From contig NZ_PXYI01000010.1 of NCBI RefSeq assembly GCF_003012735.1, positions 62,001 to 126,000 of the forward strand: a DNA stretch of 64,000 bases. Direction: 5' to 3'. The translations under genes were made by a program, and so were the position numbers. Below are positions 26,430-35,983 of this stretch, one piece after another. The notes under the pieces were generated by a model. It saw only the letters and a list, made by a program, of their open reading frames with translations. It did not search any database and was not told the origin of the DNA. Numbering within the stretch: position 1 is the first letter of the stretch; every line of letters starts with the position of its first letter. The DNA is from Allosphingosinicella deserti. Its GTDB lineage: Bacteria; Pseudomonadota; Alphaproteobacteria; Sphingomonadales; Sphingomonadaceae.

Positions 26430-28715
26430 GTGAATCGGGACGGCGAGTTGCCGTGCGCCCTGGCGACGGTAATCGAATCTTCTTTGAACGCCATCGTGAT
26501 GATCGATGCGCGGGGCATGATCCATGCCTTCAATCCCGCTGCCGTAGCGGCATTCGGCTACTCGACGGACGAGATGCTTGGGCGCAACATCACCAGCTTC
26601 ATCGTTCCCGATCCCGATCGCGCCGACGAGCAGGACCAGCTCCTCCACTTCATTCAGGACGAAAGCAGCGTCCCGGGAGCGATTCGCGCCCATGTCGAGG
26701 GCAAGGTGAAGGCGGGCGGCACCTTGCCGCTCGAAGTCACGATCACCGGCCTCGAGATCGGCGGCGCCAAGCGGTTCATCTGCACCTTGCGCGATCTTTC
26801 GCCCGAACAATCGCACGACGAGGCCCTGCTCGAATCCCGCCGGCGGCTGGAGCTCGCGGTCGAAGGGGCGAAGCTCGGCACCTGGACGTTCGAACTCGCC
26901 ACCCAGAAGACCTGGTATTCCGACCGATCGAAGCAGATGTACGGCCTGCCGCCCGAAACCGAGATGACCAACGAGGTCATTCAGGCGGCGGTGTTGCCGG
27001 AATATTGGGACGAGGTCTCCGACCCCTATCTGAATGGCTTCCGTGACCGCGATCGCGTGGAAGCGGAATATCGCGTCCGCTGCCCGAACGGATCGATCCG
27101 CTGGATCTATTCGCTCGGCGCGGCGATCCGGGACGAGGACGGCAACGCGATCTCGGTGCATGGCATCCATCTCGACATCACCGACCGCAAGGATGCCGAG
27201 GAGGCGCTGGAGCGCACCCGCGATCAGCTGGAGATGGCGGTCGAGGGCGCCGAGCTCGGCATCTGGACGGTCGACCCGCGCAACGGCGACACCTGGTATT
27301 CCGATCGGTCGCGCGATCTGTGGGGCGTCGGGCGGGAGCTCAACCTCAACGCCCGGATGATGCGGCAATATATCCATCCCGACGATTGGGACGTCGTGCT
27401 GACGCCCTACCGCGATGATTTCCCGAACGATGCCGTCAATTTCGAACATCGCCTGGTGTGGCCCAACGGCGACGTGAAGTGGGTACAATCGATCGGCCGG
27501 GCGATCCGCGGCGAGGACGGCATCGTCCACACGCTGAGCGGGATCCACCTCGACATCACCGATCGCAAGCGCAACGAGGTCGAACTGGCGCGGTCACGCG
27601 AGGCACTCCACCAGTCGGAGAAACTCGCCGCGCTCGGATCGCTGCTTGCGGGCGTCAGTCACGAGCTCAACAATCCGCTCGCCGCGATCGTCGGCCAGGC
27701 CGAGATGCTGGAGGAGGACAGCCGCGGCACCATCTTCGAAACCCGCGCCACGAAGATCAGCGCAGCCGCAGACCGGTGCGCGCGCATCGTCCAGACCTTC
27801 CTTGCCATGGCCCGCCGCCGCGAGCCGCAGCGTAATCCGGTCGATCCGAACGATCTCGTCTCCGCGGCGCTGCAGCTTGCCGAATATGGATTGCGGACCG
27901 GTGGAGTCACCGCGTCGCTCGAATGCGAGCCCGATCTGCCCCCGATCCTCGGCGACCGCGACCAGCTCCACCAGGTGCTCGTCAACCTGATCATCAACGC
28001 CCAGCAGGCGCTCGAAGAAGGCGAGGTGCTCGACAAGCGCCTCGTCATCCGCACCCGATCGAACGGCGGCGGACGGATCGTCATCGACATCATCGACAAC
28101 GGCCCCGGCGTGCCGGCGGACCTTGCCGGTCGCATCTTCGAGCCGTTCTTCACCACCAAGCCGCAGGGCTCCGGAACCGGCGTCGGCCTGTCTTTCTCGC
28201 ACGGCATCGTCGAAGCCCATGGCGGCACGCTCAAGGTGCTGCCGAGCCCCCGCGGCGCGACCTTCCGGATCGAGCTGCCGGCCTCCGATCCGCCGCCGCA
28301 GCAGGGTGTCGCCGAGCCTGCCGCGCCGGCCTATGCGGTTGCCGAGGTCCGCCGCACGGCTCTGGTCGTCGATGACGAGGCCGATATCGCCGAGACGATC
28401 CGCGAATTGCTCGAGCGCGAAGGCTTCGACGTCACCGTCGTGTCCGACGGGGCGGCGGCGCTCATGGCGCTCGACCATGGCGAGTTCGACATCGTCCTCT
28501 CCGATCTGCGCATGCCGGGCGTCAGCGGCCCTGAAATGTTCGAGCGCTTGCGCGAAATCCGGCCGCAGCTGCTGTCGCGGATCGCGTTCGTGACGGGCGA
28601 TACGCTCGGCGCCTCGATGGACGAGTTCCTGCGGACAAGCGGCCGACCCGTGCTGGAGAAGCCGTTCACGCGTGCCGGGGTCCGCTGCCTCGTCACGGCG
28701 CTGGCCGACGCATGA
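26430..28715 (+). CDS. Triple-PAS hybrid histidine kinase with receiver domain
   Basis: A 761-residue soluble kinase with no transmembrane segment. PAS1 spans about 8-122, and two closely similar PAS fold-3 domains follow at about 140-255 and 268-380. Both fold-3 copies contain the same GTW/GIW-TWYSDRS-GIHLDITDRK pattern, a likely internal duplication. Next come HisKA with SHELNNPL (phospho-His411), HATPase with DNGPGVP and GTGVGL, and a C-terminal receiver with phospho-acceptor Asp692. The GTG start at 26430 follows GGGGGAG. Its stop overlaps the start of the downstream response regulator (ATGA). The signal is presumably cytoplasmic (redox, light or small molecule); no cofactor-binding Cys of a LOV domain is seen. 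Confidence 0.9.
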   Translation: MNRDGELPCALATVIESSLNAIVMIDARGMIHAFNPAAVAAFGYSTDEMLGRNITSFIVPDPDRADEQDQLLHFIQDESSVPGAIRAHVEGKVKAGGTLPLEVTITGLEIGGAKRFICTLRDLSPEQSHDEALLESRRRLELAVEGAKLGTWTFELATQKTWYSDRSKQMYGLPPETEMTNEVIQAAVLPEYWDEVSDPYLNGFRDRDRVEAEYRVRCPNGSIRWIYSLGAAIRDEDGNAISVHGIHLDITDRKDAEEALERTRDQLEMAVEGAELGIWTVDPRNGDTWYSDRSRDLWGVGRELNLNARMMRQYIHPDDWDVVLTPYRDDFPNDAVNFEHRLVWPNGDVKWVQSIGRAIRGEDGIVHTLSGIHLDITDRKRNEVELARSREALHQSEKLAALGSLLAGVSHELNNPLAAIVGQAEMLEEDSRGTIFETRATKISAAADRCARIVQTFLAMARRREPQRNPVDPNDLVSAALQLAEYGLRTGGVTASLECEPDLPPILGDRDQLHQVLVNLIINAQQALEEGEVLDKRLVIRTRSNGGGRIVIDIIDNGPGVPADLAGRIFEPFFTTKPQGSGTGVGLSFSHGIVEAHGGTLKVLPSPRGATFRIELPASDPPPQQGVAEPAAPAYAVAEVRRTALVVDDEADIAETIRELLEREGFDVTVVSDGAAALMALDHGEFDIVLSDLRMPGVSGPEMFERLREIRPQLLSRIAFVTGDTLGASMDEFLRTSGRPVLEKPFTRAGVRCLVTALADA

Positions 28716-29428
28716 GCGGCCCGGCGCATATCGTCGTCGTCGACGACGACGAGGACGTCCGTTCGACCGTTGCCGAATATCTTCGGCGCAACGGCCTGTC
28801 CGTCAGCGAAGCGGAGGGCGGCGCTGCGCTGCGCGAGATCATGGGCGTGCGGCCGATCGATCTCGCTCTGCTCGACATCAACATGCCCGGCGACGACGGC
28901 CTCACGCTGGCGCGCGAGATCCGGGCGTCGGGCGAAGCCGGGATCATCATGCTCACCGCCAAGAGCGACGATGTCGACCGGATCATCGGACTGGAGATCG
29001 GCGCGGACGACTATGTCACCAAGCCGTTCAATCCGCGCGAATTGCTCGCCCGTGTACGGTCCGTGCTGCGCCGCGCCAACCGCAGCGGCGAGGCGCCCGC
29101 GACGATGGGGCGCGAGATCCAGATGGGCAAATGCAGGCTCAATCTCGATGCCCGCAAGCTTTTCGAGGCGGACGGGACCGAAGTGCCGCTGACCGCGATG
29201 GAATTCGATCTGCTCAAATGCTTCGCCGAGCATCCGCGGCGCGTGCTCAGCCGCGACCAGTTGCTCGATCTCGCCCACAGCAAGGAGATGGAGGCGTTCG
29301 ATCGTTCGATCGATACGCGAATCACGCGCATCCGCCGCAAGGTGGAGGTCGACCCGTCCAAGCCGGAATGCCTGAAGACGGTGCGCGGCGCCGGTTACGT
29401 CTTCAACCCGGAGTGCGGCCTGCCCTGA
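28712..29428 (+). CDS. OmpR-family response regulator
   Basis: 238 residues: receiver with the acidic cluster DDDED at 11-15, phospho-acceptor Asp55, Thr82 and Lys104 (VTKPF), then a winged-helix domain containing SIDTRITRIRRKVE and ending VRGAGYVFNPE. It is translationally coupled to the hybrid kinase. With the kinase's own receiver there are two possible phosphate acceptors; the fused receiver may tune or drain the signal. Confidence 0.92.
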   Translation: MSGPAHIVVVDDDEDVRSTVAEYLRRNGLSVSEAEGGAALREIMGVRPIDLALLDINMPGDDGLTLAREIRASGEAGIIMLTAKSDDVDRIIGLEIGADDYVTKPFNPRELLARVRSVLRRANRSGEAPATMGREIQMGKCRLNLDARKLFEADGTEVPLTAMEFDLLKCFAEHPRRVLSRDQLLDLAHSKEMEAFDRSIDTRITRIRRKVEVDPSKPECLKTVRGAGYVFNPECGLP

Positions 29429-29551
29429 TTTCGAGACGCTGGAGCGCAGGGCGTCCACTTTAGCCCGGCAGCGGCTGCAACAAATGGCCGCGGGGTCTGT
29501 TGTGCGATCAAACGGGATTTGATGTGGGTGGGGCCTGTAAAGGAGCCCAGC

Positions 29552-30109
29552 ATGTTCCGGCATTTGATTGCTGCTTTTCTCCTCGCGGCCCCCACCGGAG
29601 CTGCGCTGGCGCAAGGCGAAGACACGGGTGATTGGGCGCTTGCCGCGATGCCCAATGGCTGCATGGTGCAGGCGACGTCGCCGCAAGGCACGATGCTGTC
29701 CATCTGGGGCTTTGCGGGCGAGGACAAGCTCGCCTTCCTGCTTCAGAATCGTGAGTGGAACGCGCTGCGCGACGGCGCCCATTACGATCTCAAGCTCGAA
29801 TTCCTCGGCGTGCGCTCGCTGCCGGTGAACGCCACCGCGCGCCGCGAGATCGATCAGGACGGGCCCGGCTTCTTCTTCACGGTCGAACCCGGCGGCAGCA
29901 CCGGCAACGGTTTTCTCGACGCTTTCTCGACCGCCGACGGGATGCGGATCAGCCAGGGCGGAGAGAGCGTCGACACCTTGCCGCTGGACGGCGGGCATCT
30001 CGCCATGGCCGCGCTCGCCAATTGCCTGGCCGATCGCTGGTCCGAGACCGGCCAGGTCGCAGCGGCGCCCGAAGAAGAGGACGCCAGCCCGGCGGGCCTC
30101 ACGATCTGA
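29552..30109 (+). CDS. Secreted protein of unknown function
   Basis: A 185-residue protein with a signal peptide (1-20, cleavage after ALA). The mature part contains GDWALAAMPNGCMVQATSP, a pattern I have seen in orphan sphingomonad periplasmic proteins, and an acidic C-terminal tail (PEEEDAS). AAAGGAG precedes the ATG at 29552. Two cysteines could form a disulfide. No family name can be given. It is convergent with the flavoprotein gene. Confidence 0.6.
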   Translation: MFRHLIAAFLLAAPTGAALAQGEDTGDWALAAMPNGCMVQATSPQGTMLSIWGFAGEDKLAFLLQNREWNALRDGAHYDLKLEFLGVRSLPVNATARREIDQDGPGFFFTVEPGGSTGNGFLDAFSTADGMRISQGGESVDTLPLDGGHLAMAALANCLADRWSETGQVAAAPEEEDASPAGLTI

Positions 30110-30115
30110 TCCACT

Positions 30116-31357
30116 TCAGTGAACGGCCCGCGCTTTGTGGTCGCCCTTGCTGGCGAGTGAGAAGCGCGGTTCGCGGGGCGCGTGCTCGTGCAGCAAGAGG
30201 GATGCCGCGTGGCGCCCGACCGCCGGGCCGTGCTTGAAGCCGTGGCCCGATCCTGCGCCAACGAGGAGCAGATTCGGGCGATCGGGATGGAAGTCGATCA
30301 GCAGGTCGCCATTGGCGCTGTTTTCATATTGGCAGACCCGTGCCTCGCTGACTGGCGCGCCGCGGAGCGCAGGAAAGCGGCGCTCCAGGAAGGTGCGGAC
30401 ATTGGCCAGTGCGGCCGCGGACGGGATGCGGTCGCCGCCGTCCGGATCCATGCGCGGCCCGTGGCGGTCATGGGCGATCTTGATTCCGCGCCCTTCCAGA
30501 TCCGGGAAGCCGTAGAAGATGTCGCCTTCGTTGAAGTCCGCCCAGTTGGGGAAACGGCCGACGGTGAAGCGATCTTCGCCCGCGGGAGGCGCGAAGAAGA
30601 AGACTTCCTGCCGTGTCGGGAAGATGCGGGTGCCGAGAAGATCGGGAAACAGCCTGGGCAGCCACGGCCCGCAGGCGAAGACGAAGTGTGGCGCCTCGAG
30701 CGTCTCGCCGGCGCTGGTGGTGATTCGTGCCAGCAGCCCCGTGCCCGCATCCGGCGGTGCGATCGCCGCGCGGCGATAGGCTCCGCCGGCGGCGACGAAC
30801 TCGGCCGCGAGCGTCTCGACCGATCGCCGCGCCATCAGCGCGCCGAATTCGGGTTCGTAGAGGCCGATCTCGACGCCGGTGAAGTCGATCTGCGGGAAAC
30901 GGCGCGCCATCGCCTTGTTGTCGAGCAACTCGGTGGGGAGCTTCAGCCGGCGATGCACCTCCATCGTCTTCACCGCATACTCCTCCATCCGCGGGAAGAA
31001 GAAGAGCACGCCGCTGCGGTGAAACAGCGGCAGTTCCGCGCGCGCCGACAAAGCCCGCCACTCCGCAAGCGAGTCCCAGGCCATCCGCGTATAGACTTCG
31101 TCGGCGCCGTAGCTGCCGCGGGTCATCCTCGATTCCCCGCCGGATGAGGCACGCACGTGCCCGGGCGCCCAGGCGTCGACCAGCATCACCCTGCGTCCTG
31201 CCGCCTGCAGGGCGTGCGCCGTCCACACCCCGAACACGCCCGCCCCGACCACGATGACGTCCGCAGTCGATCTTTGGCTCAAAGCGGGCGCCCCGAGCGC
31301 GCAGCCGAGCGTGGCGACGCCCGCGCCAAGCGTATCCCGGCGGGTAAGTTCGGCCAC
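30116..31357 (-). CDS. Exported FAD-dependent amine oxidase (monomeric sarcosine oxidase-like)
   Basis: A 413-residue DAO-fold flavoprotein. An N-terminal TRRDTLGAG followed by a hydrophobic stretch resembles a twin-arginine signal. The FAD-binding VIVVGAGVFGVWTAHAL starts near residue 34. Cys342 in VCQYENSANGDLLIDFHP corresponds in context to the cysteine that covalently binds FAD in MSOX/MTOX enzymes. The GAGSGHGFKHGP block near the end is also typical. The family oxidises N-methyl amino acids or related secondary amines. Start is GTG after AGGAG. It is divergent from a TonB-dependent receptor gene, suggesting uptake and oxidation of one substrate. Confidence 0.85.
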   Translation of the reverse strand: MAELTRRDTLGAGVATLGCALGAPALSQRSTADVIVVGAGVFGVWTAHALQAAGRRVMLVDAWAPGHVRASSGGESRMTRGSYGADEVYTRMAWDSLAEWRALSARAELPLFHRSGVLFFFPRMEEYAVKTMEVHRRLKLPTELLDNKAMARRFPQIDFTGVEIGLYEPEFGALMARRSVETLAAEFVAAGGAYRRAAIAPPDAGTGLLARITTSAGETLEAPHFVFACGPWLPRLFPDLLGTRIFPTRQEVFFFAPPAGEDRFTVGRFPNWADFNEGDIFYGFPDLEGRGIKIAHDRHGPRMDPDGGDRIPSAAALANVRTFLERRFPALRGAPVSEARVCQYENSANGDLLIDFHPDRPNLLLVGAGSGHGFKHGPAVGRHAASLLLHEHAPREPRFSLASKGDHKARAVH

Positions 31358-31541
31358 AATGGCTGCTCCTCGACGACAAGGCCCGGCGCGACCATCCCGG
31401 TCGGCATGATCGAAGTCAACGCTGTCATGTTACAATCTTGCAACAGTCAGTGACCAAACTGCCAGATTTGCTGCATCGCAGCTTGTTCCAAGTAATCGTT
31501 GCGGATTACCCGTGGCCCACCAGAACAGGGAGAGATGGGTG

Positions 31542-33950
31542 ATGGCGTATAGGATCCCGCTCGGCGTCGTTCGTAGATCGTTTCTGTTTGCAACTACTTC
31601 TCTGTCGGCCTTCCTCGTCTTTGCCGGACCAGCGCAGGCGCAAACCGGGGCGGGCGGAACCGTTGCCGAGGAAGAGCAGGAGATCATCGTTACCGCGACC
31701 AAGCGCGAGCAGACCCTTCTCGAAGTTCCGTTCTCGATCAATGCCCAGACGGAGGAAGATATCCGCCGTTCGGGCGCGATGACGATCGAGGATCTGTCCC
31801 GCAACGTCGCCGGCCTCGCCGTGCAGAATCTGGGGCCCGGTCAAAGCCAGGTTTCGGTCCGCGGCGTTTCCGCCGGACAGGTCGTGCGCGATCAGCCGGG
31901 CGTGAAGGAGCAGGTCGGCGTTTATCTGGACGAATCCGTGATCTCGCTGTCGCTGTTCACGCCCGATCTGGATCTGTTCGATCTCAACCGCGTCGAGACC
32001 TTGCGCGGCCCGCAGGGCACCCTGTTCGGATCGGGCTCGGTCGGCGGCACCATCCGCTACATCACCAACCAGCCGAGCCTCGACCGCGTCGAAGCGTCGT
32101 TCGAAGCCAATGCCAATCTCGTCGACGGCGATTCTCTCGGCGGTCACCTCAAGGGCATGGTCAACGGCCCGATCGGCGAGAACCTGGCGGTGCGCGCGGT
32201 CGCCTACTCGACCCGCTACGGCGGCTTCGTCAACGCGCGGCAGGAAGGCGGCGGTGTCGATGAGGACGTCAATACGGGGCAGCGTACCGGCGGCCGCCTC
32301 GCCTTGCTGTTCGAACCCTCGGCTGGCATCCGGATCACGCCGCGGGTTGTCTACCAGGTCACCGAGGCGCAAGGGTTCAACCGGCAGGAGGTCTACAATC
32401 TCTTCGCCAACCCGTTCACGACCACGCGTCCCGCCGTCACTTTCGACGAGCGCGAGCAATTCCTGCTGCTGCCGGAACGCTTCCGCGATCGCACCTTCCT
32501 CGCCGATCTGACCGCAAGCGCCGATCTCGGCCCGGTCGTGCTGACCTCGGTCACCAGCTGGATCGATCGCTCGATCCTGGTCAGCCGCGATGCCAGCGCG
32601 CTCAGCGGCAGCGTTTCCGTCGATCTCGGCTTCCCGACCGCGGCCGTATCGCTTCCGTCCAACCTTCGGGACAACACGGAGCTCGAGCAATTCACCCAGG
32701 AGATCCGTCTCTCCTCGGGCGGAACCGGTCCGTTCCAATGGGTGCTCGGCGGTTTCTATTCGAGCATCGACCGCCAATATGATCAACGGCTGCCGACTCC
32801 CGGCTATGATGCGGCGACCGATGCCACGCTTGGCGCCGGCACCGCGGTTTCGGTCCGCAACGGCTTCCCGGCCGACAGCCCCTACAATAGCTCGCTTCCC
32901 TACGACATCACCCAGAAGGCCGTGTTCGGAGAGGCGACCTACGATTTCGGTCGCTTCGAGCTGACGGCGGGCGGTCGCTATTATGATTTCAAGGAGGAGC
33001 GCAGCTTCCGGTCGGGCGGACTCTTCGCGAACGGAGACAATCGTACGGACGAGACCAGCTCGAGCGGCTTCACCCCGCGCGTCCTGCTGAACTTCGAAGC
33101 GAGCGAGGACATCCGGATCAACCTTCAGGCCTCCAAGGGCTTCCGTCTCGGCGGCGTCAACGATCCGCTGAACCTCCCGCTCTGCTCGCCCGAGGACGAG
33201 ACGATCTTCGGCGGCTTCCAGGATTATGACGACGAAACCCTGTGGAACTACGAAGCCGGGGTGAAGGGCGATTTCGGGCCGATCAGCTTCAACGTCGCAG
33301 GCTTCTACACCGACATCAGCAACCTTCAGGTGACGCTCGACGCCGGCTCCTGCTCGTCGCGAATCGTCTTCAACGTCCCGGAGGCGCACACGATGGGCGT
33401 CGAGGTCGAGCTGTCGGCACGGCCGGTCCGCGGCCTCGACGTGTCGCTGATCGCCAGCCTGCTCGAAGCCGAATTTGACTCGACGGTGCTGAGCGGCGCC
33501 GGCGACGTGATCGGCGGGATCGAGGAAGGCAATCGACTGCCGAGCGTTCCCAAGTTCCAGATGGCGGCGAGCTCCACCTACAGCTTCCCGCTCGACGAAA
33601 GCGGCACCGAAGGTTTCGTGTCGGGATCCTTCCAGCATGTCGGCAGCCGCTACACCCAGCCCAGCGACCAGGTCGACAATCCCCGCACCTTCCGATCGGG
33701 TCTTCCGTTCGGCGGGGCGACCGGAGCCGAAGCGACGATCGTCGATCTGAAGCTTCCCGCCTACGAGCTCATCAACATCAGCGCCGGCGTCGAGTGGGAT
33801 AACGGCACCAGCATCACCGCCTACGTGCACAATCTGCTCGACGAGAATCCGTTGCTGTCGTTCGACCGCGAGCGCGGCGGACGGGCGCGGCTCGGCTTCA
33901 ACATCGGCCAGCCCCGTACCTACGGGGTCACCCTGCGCAAGACCTTCTGA
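31542..33950 (+). CDS. TonB-dependent outer-membrane receptor
   Basis: An 802-residue receptor. The signal peptide covers about 1-34 (cleavage after AQA). A TonB-box region EEEQEIIVTATKRE is followed by a plug domain with VSVRGVSAG and RVETLRGPQGTLFGSGSVGGTI. The beta-barrel ends in LRKTF. The start at 31542 is chosen from GGGAGAG before it; an earlier ATG at 31512 has none. It belongs to the large sphingomonad FecA/FhuA-like group whose substrates range from siderophores to oligosaccharides. Divergence from the amine oxidase gene hints at an amine-containing ligand; convergence with GH97 offers an alternative. Confidence 0.9.
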   Translation: MAYRIPLGVVRRSFLFATTSLSAFLVFAGPAQAQTGAGGTVAEEEQEIIVTATKREQTLLEVPFSINAQTEEDIRRSGAMTIEDLSRNVAGLAVQNLGPGQSQVSVRGVSAGQVVRDQPGVKEQVGVYLDESVISLSLFTPDLDLFDLNRVETLRGPQGTLFGSGSVGGTIRYITNQPSLDRVEASFEANANLVDGDSLGGHLKGMVNGPIGENLAVRAVAYSTRYGGFVNARQEGGGVDEDVNTGQRTGGRLALLFEPSAGIRITPRVVYQVTEAQGFNRQEVYNLFANPFTTTRPAVTFDEREQFLLLPERFRDRTFLADLTASADLGPVVLTSVTSWIDRSILVSRDASALSGSVSVDLGFPTAAVSLPSNLRDNTELEQFTQEIRLSSGGTGPFQWVLGGFYSSIDRQYDQRLPTPGYDAATDATLGAGTAVSVRNGFPADSPYNSSLPYDITQKAVFGEATYDFGRFELTAGGRYYDFKEERSFRSGGLFANGDNRTDETSSSGFTPRVLLNFEASEDIRINLQASKGFRLGGVNDPLNLPLCSPEDETIFGGFQDYDDETLWNYEAGVKGDFGPISFNVAGFYTDISNLQVTLDAGSCSSRIVFNVPEAHTMGVEVELSARPVRGLDVSLIASLLEAEFDSTVLSGAGDVIGGIEEGNRLPSVPKFQMAASSTYSFPLDESGTEGFVSGSFQHVGSRYTQPSDQVDNPRTFRSGLPFGGATGAEATIVDLKLPAYELINISAGVEWDNGTSITAYVHNLLDENPLLSFDRERGGRARLGFNIGQPRTYGVTLRKTF

Positions 33951-33968
33951 ACCCCGGATCGGTGCCGC

Positions 33969-35942
33969 TTACTCCGCCTTGAAGCGGAGGGCGGCGCCGC
34001 CGGAGGCCGCGAGCTGAAGGGTGATCGGCTGGCGCGCGCCGCGGCCGACCGATGTCCGATCGACCTTAAGCTCGGTCGGAACATCGCCATCGGCCCAGGA
34101 CGTGAGCGCGAACCGCCCGCCGCCGAGGAAATCGAGCGGCAGGGTCACGGTCCGTGCCTGCTCGTTGGTCATCGCACCGACATACCAGTCCCTGCCCTTG
34201 CGCCGCGCAACGACGACATATTCGCCGATCTCCCCTGCGATGGCGCGGGTCTCGTCCCAGGTGACCGGCACGTCGGAGATGAAGTCGAGCCCGGGTTCGC
34301 CGCGATAGGCATCGGGCGTATCGGCGACAACCGAGAAGGGGCTTTCATAGACGACGTACATGGCCAGTGCCTGGCCACGTGTGGTCTGGACGAAGGGCGG
34401 CGCGTTGCGGATCGTGAATTCTTCGGGCCGAACGTTGCGGAATCCGCCCGGCGTATAGTCCATCGGGCCGAGCAGCTGGCGGGTGAAGGCGAGGGTGACA
34501 TTGTGCCGCGCCGTTACCCGGCGGCTCCACTTGTTATATTCCGCGCCCATCACCCCTTCCTGAGTGAGGTAATGGGGGTAGGTGCGCGCAAGCCCGGTCG
34601 GATGATAGGCGCCGTGCAGATTGACCATCAGCTTGTGCTTGGCAGCGCCGCGCAGCAGGCGGTGATACCAGTCGACCATCGCCTGGTCGTCGCGGTCCAT
34701 GAAATCGACCTTGATGCCCTTGATGCCGAGCTTCTCGTAGAGGGCGAGCGCCTCGTCCATCTGAGCGTCGAGCGCTTTCCAGTTGAGCCACAGCCACAGC
34801 CCGACGCCGCGCTTGCGGCCATAGTCCACCAGCTCGGGGAGGTTGATCTCCGGGATCGACCGCGTGACGTCGACGCCGGGGCGGACGAGACCGCCGCCGC
34901 CGGCACCCATGTACCAGCCCTCATCGATCAGCATGTATTCGAGGCCGGATGCGGCAGCAAAATCGATGAAACGCTTCACCGTCTCGTCATTGGTGCCCGC
35001 AGTCTGGACTCCGGCGAGGGTCGGACCATTCCACCAGTCCCAGGCCGACTTGCCGGGCTTGATCCACGACGTGTCGAAATCCGGATCCGGATTGAGGCTG
35101 GTGATCAAGTTGGACTGGAGCAGCCTTGCCGGCGCATCGGCGAGCATCACCACCCGCCACGGCGAGACCGTCTCGGATCCGATCCGGGTGCGCACCGCAA
35201 CCAGCGGATCGTCGAGCCGCGGCGACAGCTTCACCTGGGTCCCGACGCCGCCATCGCCGCGCCCCTGCAGGTACATTCCGGCATAGTTTCTGAGGTTCGC
35301 CTCGGCCAGCGCGAACGTGGTACCGCCTTCGCCCGTGCTGCAGACGAACGGCGCGTCGTAGAGATTGTGCTCGCGCAGCGACGAGGCCCGCACCGGATCG
35401 AATTCGCCCTCATGACTCGATCCGTATCTGCCGAGATTGAGGCCCCAGCATTGGTAGTCGCGCGGGAAATCGAAGCGCGTCATTTCGCCGGCAATGTCGG
35501 TGCCGGCGGTCTGCGGCTGCACCGGCAACACGTAGCGGAAGGCGGCGCCGTCGTCATAGGCGCGGAAGACGATGCGGAGCGTGCGCCCGGGCGCGCCGGC
35601 ATCACCCTCTCGGAAATCGACCGAGAGTTCGTTGAATTGATCCGCGACGTCGCGGGCCTTGCCGGCGGTGAGCGTGTAGCGGCGGTTCACAGTCTGCCGC
35701 GTGGAGCCGGTCACGGCGAGGCCGTAGGAAAGGCGGCCGCCTTTGACCAGATCCAGGCCGAGCCCCGACGGCGCGAGCACCGGCTTGCCGTCGAACGAGA
35801 CTGCGTAGGTCGGCTGCCGCTCGGGGCTGGTGCCGACGACGATCTCCACGCGGCCGCTGGGCGAGGCGAGCCGCAGATCGGCGGCAAGCGCCGGCGTCGC
35901 CGCCGAAGCCAGGAAAGCAGCAAGAACGACGCTCTTCTTCAT
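33969..35942 (-). CDS. Glycoside hydrolase family 97 protein, retaining alpha-galactosidase-like
   Basis: A 657-residue enzyme with a signal peptide (1-20). Domain order is the GH97 N-terminal beta-sandwich (about 22-280), a TIM barrel (about 285-560) and a C-terminal beta domain. The motif GIKVDFMDRDDQ places Asp413 where the retaining GH97 alpha-galactosidases carry their nucleophile; inverting SusB-type alpha-glucosidases lack it. Glu462 (TQEGVMGAEYNKWS) fits the acid/base. I therefore favour a retaining enzyme acting on alpha-galactosides. It lies 41 bases downstream of the GH2 gene on the same strand, probably in one operon. Confidence 0.88.
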   Translation of the reverse strand: MKKSVVLAAFLASAATPALAADLRLASPSGRVEIVVGTSPERQPTYAVSFDGKPVLAPSGLGLDLVKGGRLSYGLAVTGSTRQTVNRRYTLTAGKARDVADQFNELSVDFREGDAGAPGRTLRIVFRAYDDGAAFRYVLPVQPQTAGTDIAGEMTRFDFPRDYQCWGLNLGRYGSSHEGEFDPVRASSLREHNLYDAPFVCSTGEGGTTFALAEANLRNYAGMYLQGRGDGGVGTQVKLSPRLDDPLVAVRTRIGSETVSPWRVVMLADAPARLLQSNLITSLNPDPDFDTSWIKPGKSAWDWWNGPTLAGVQTAGTNDETVKRFIDFAAASGLEYMLIDEGWYMGAGGGGLVRPGVDVTRSIPEINLPELVDYGRKRGVGLWLWLNWKALDAQMDEALALYEKLGIKGIKVDFMDRDDQAMVDWYHRLLRGAAKHKLMVNLHGAYHPTGLARTYPHYLTQEGVMGAEYNKWSRRVTARHNVTLAFTRQLLGPMDYTPGGFRNVRPEEFTIRNAPPFVQTTRGQALAMYVVYESPFSVVADTPDAYRGEPGLDFISDVPVTWDETRAIAGEIGEYVVVARRKGRDWYVGAMTNEQARTVTLPLDFLGGGRFALTSWADGDVPTELKVDRTSVGRGARQPITLQLAASGGAALRFKAE

Positions 35943-35983
35943 CTGTGACTCCGCCTGCTTCGTACCCGGAAGGGTGCCGCTCG

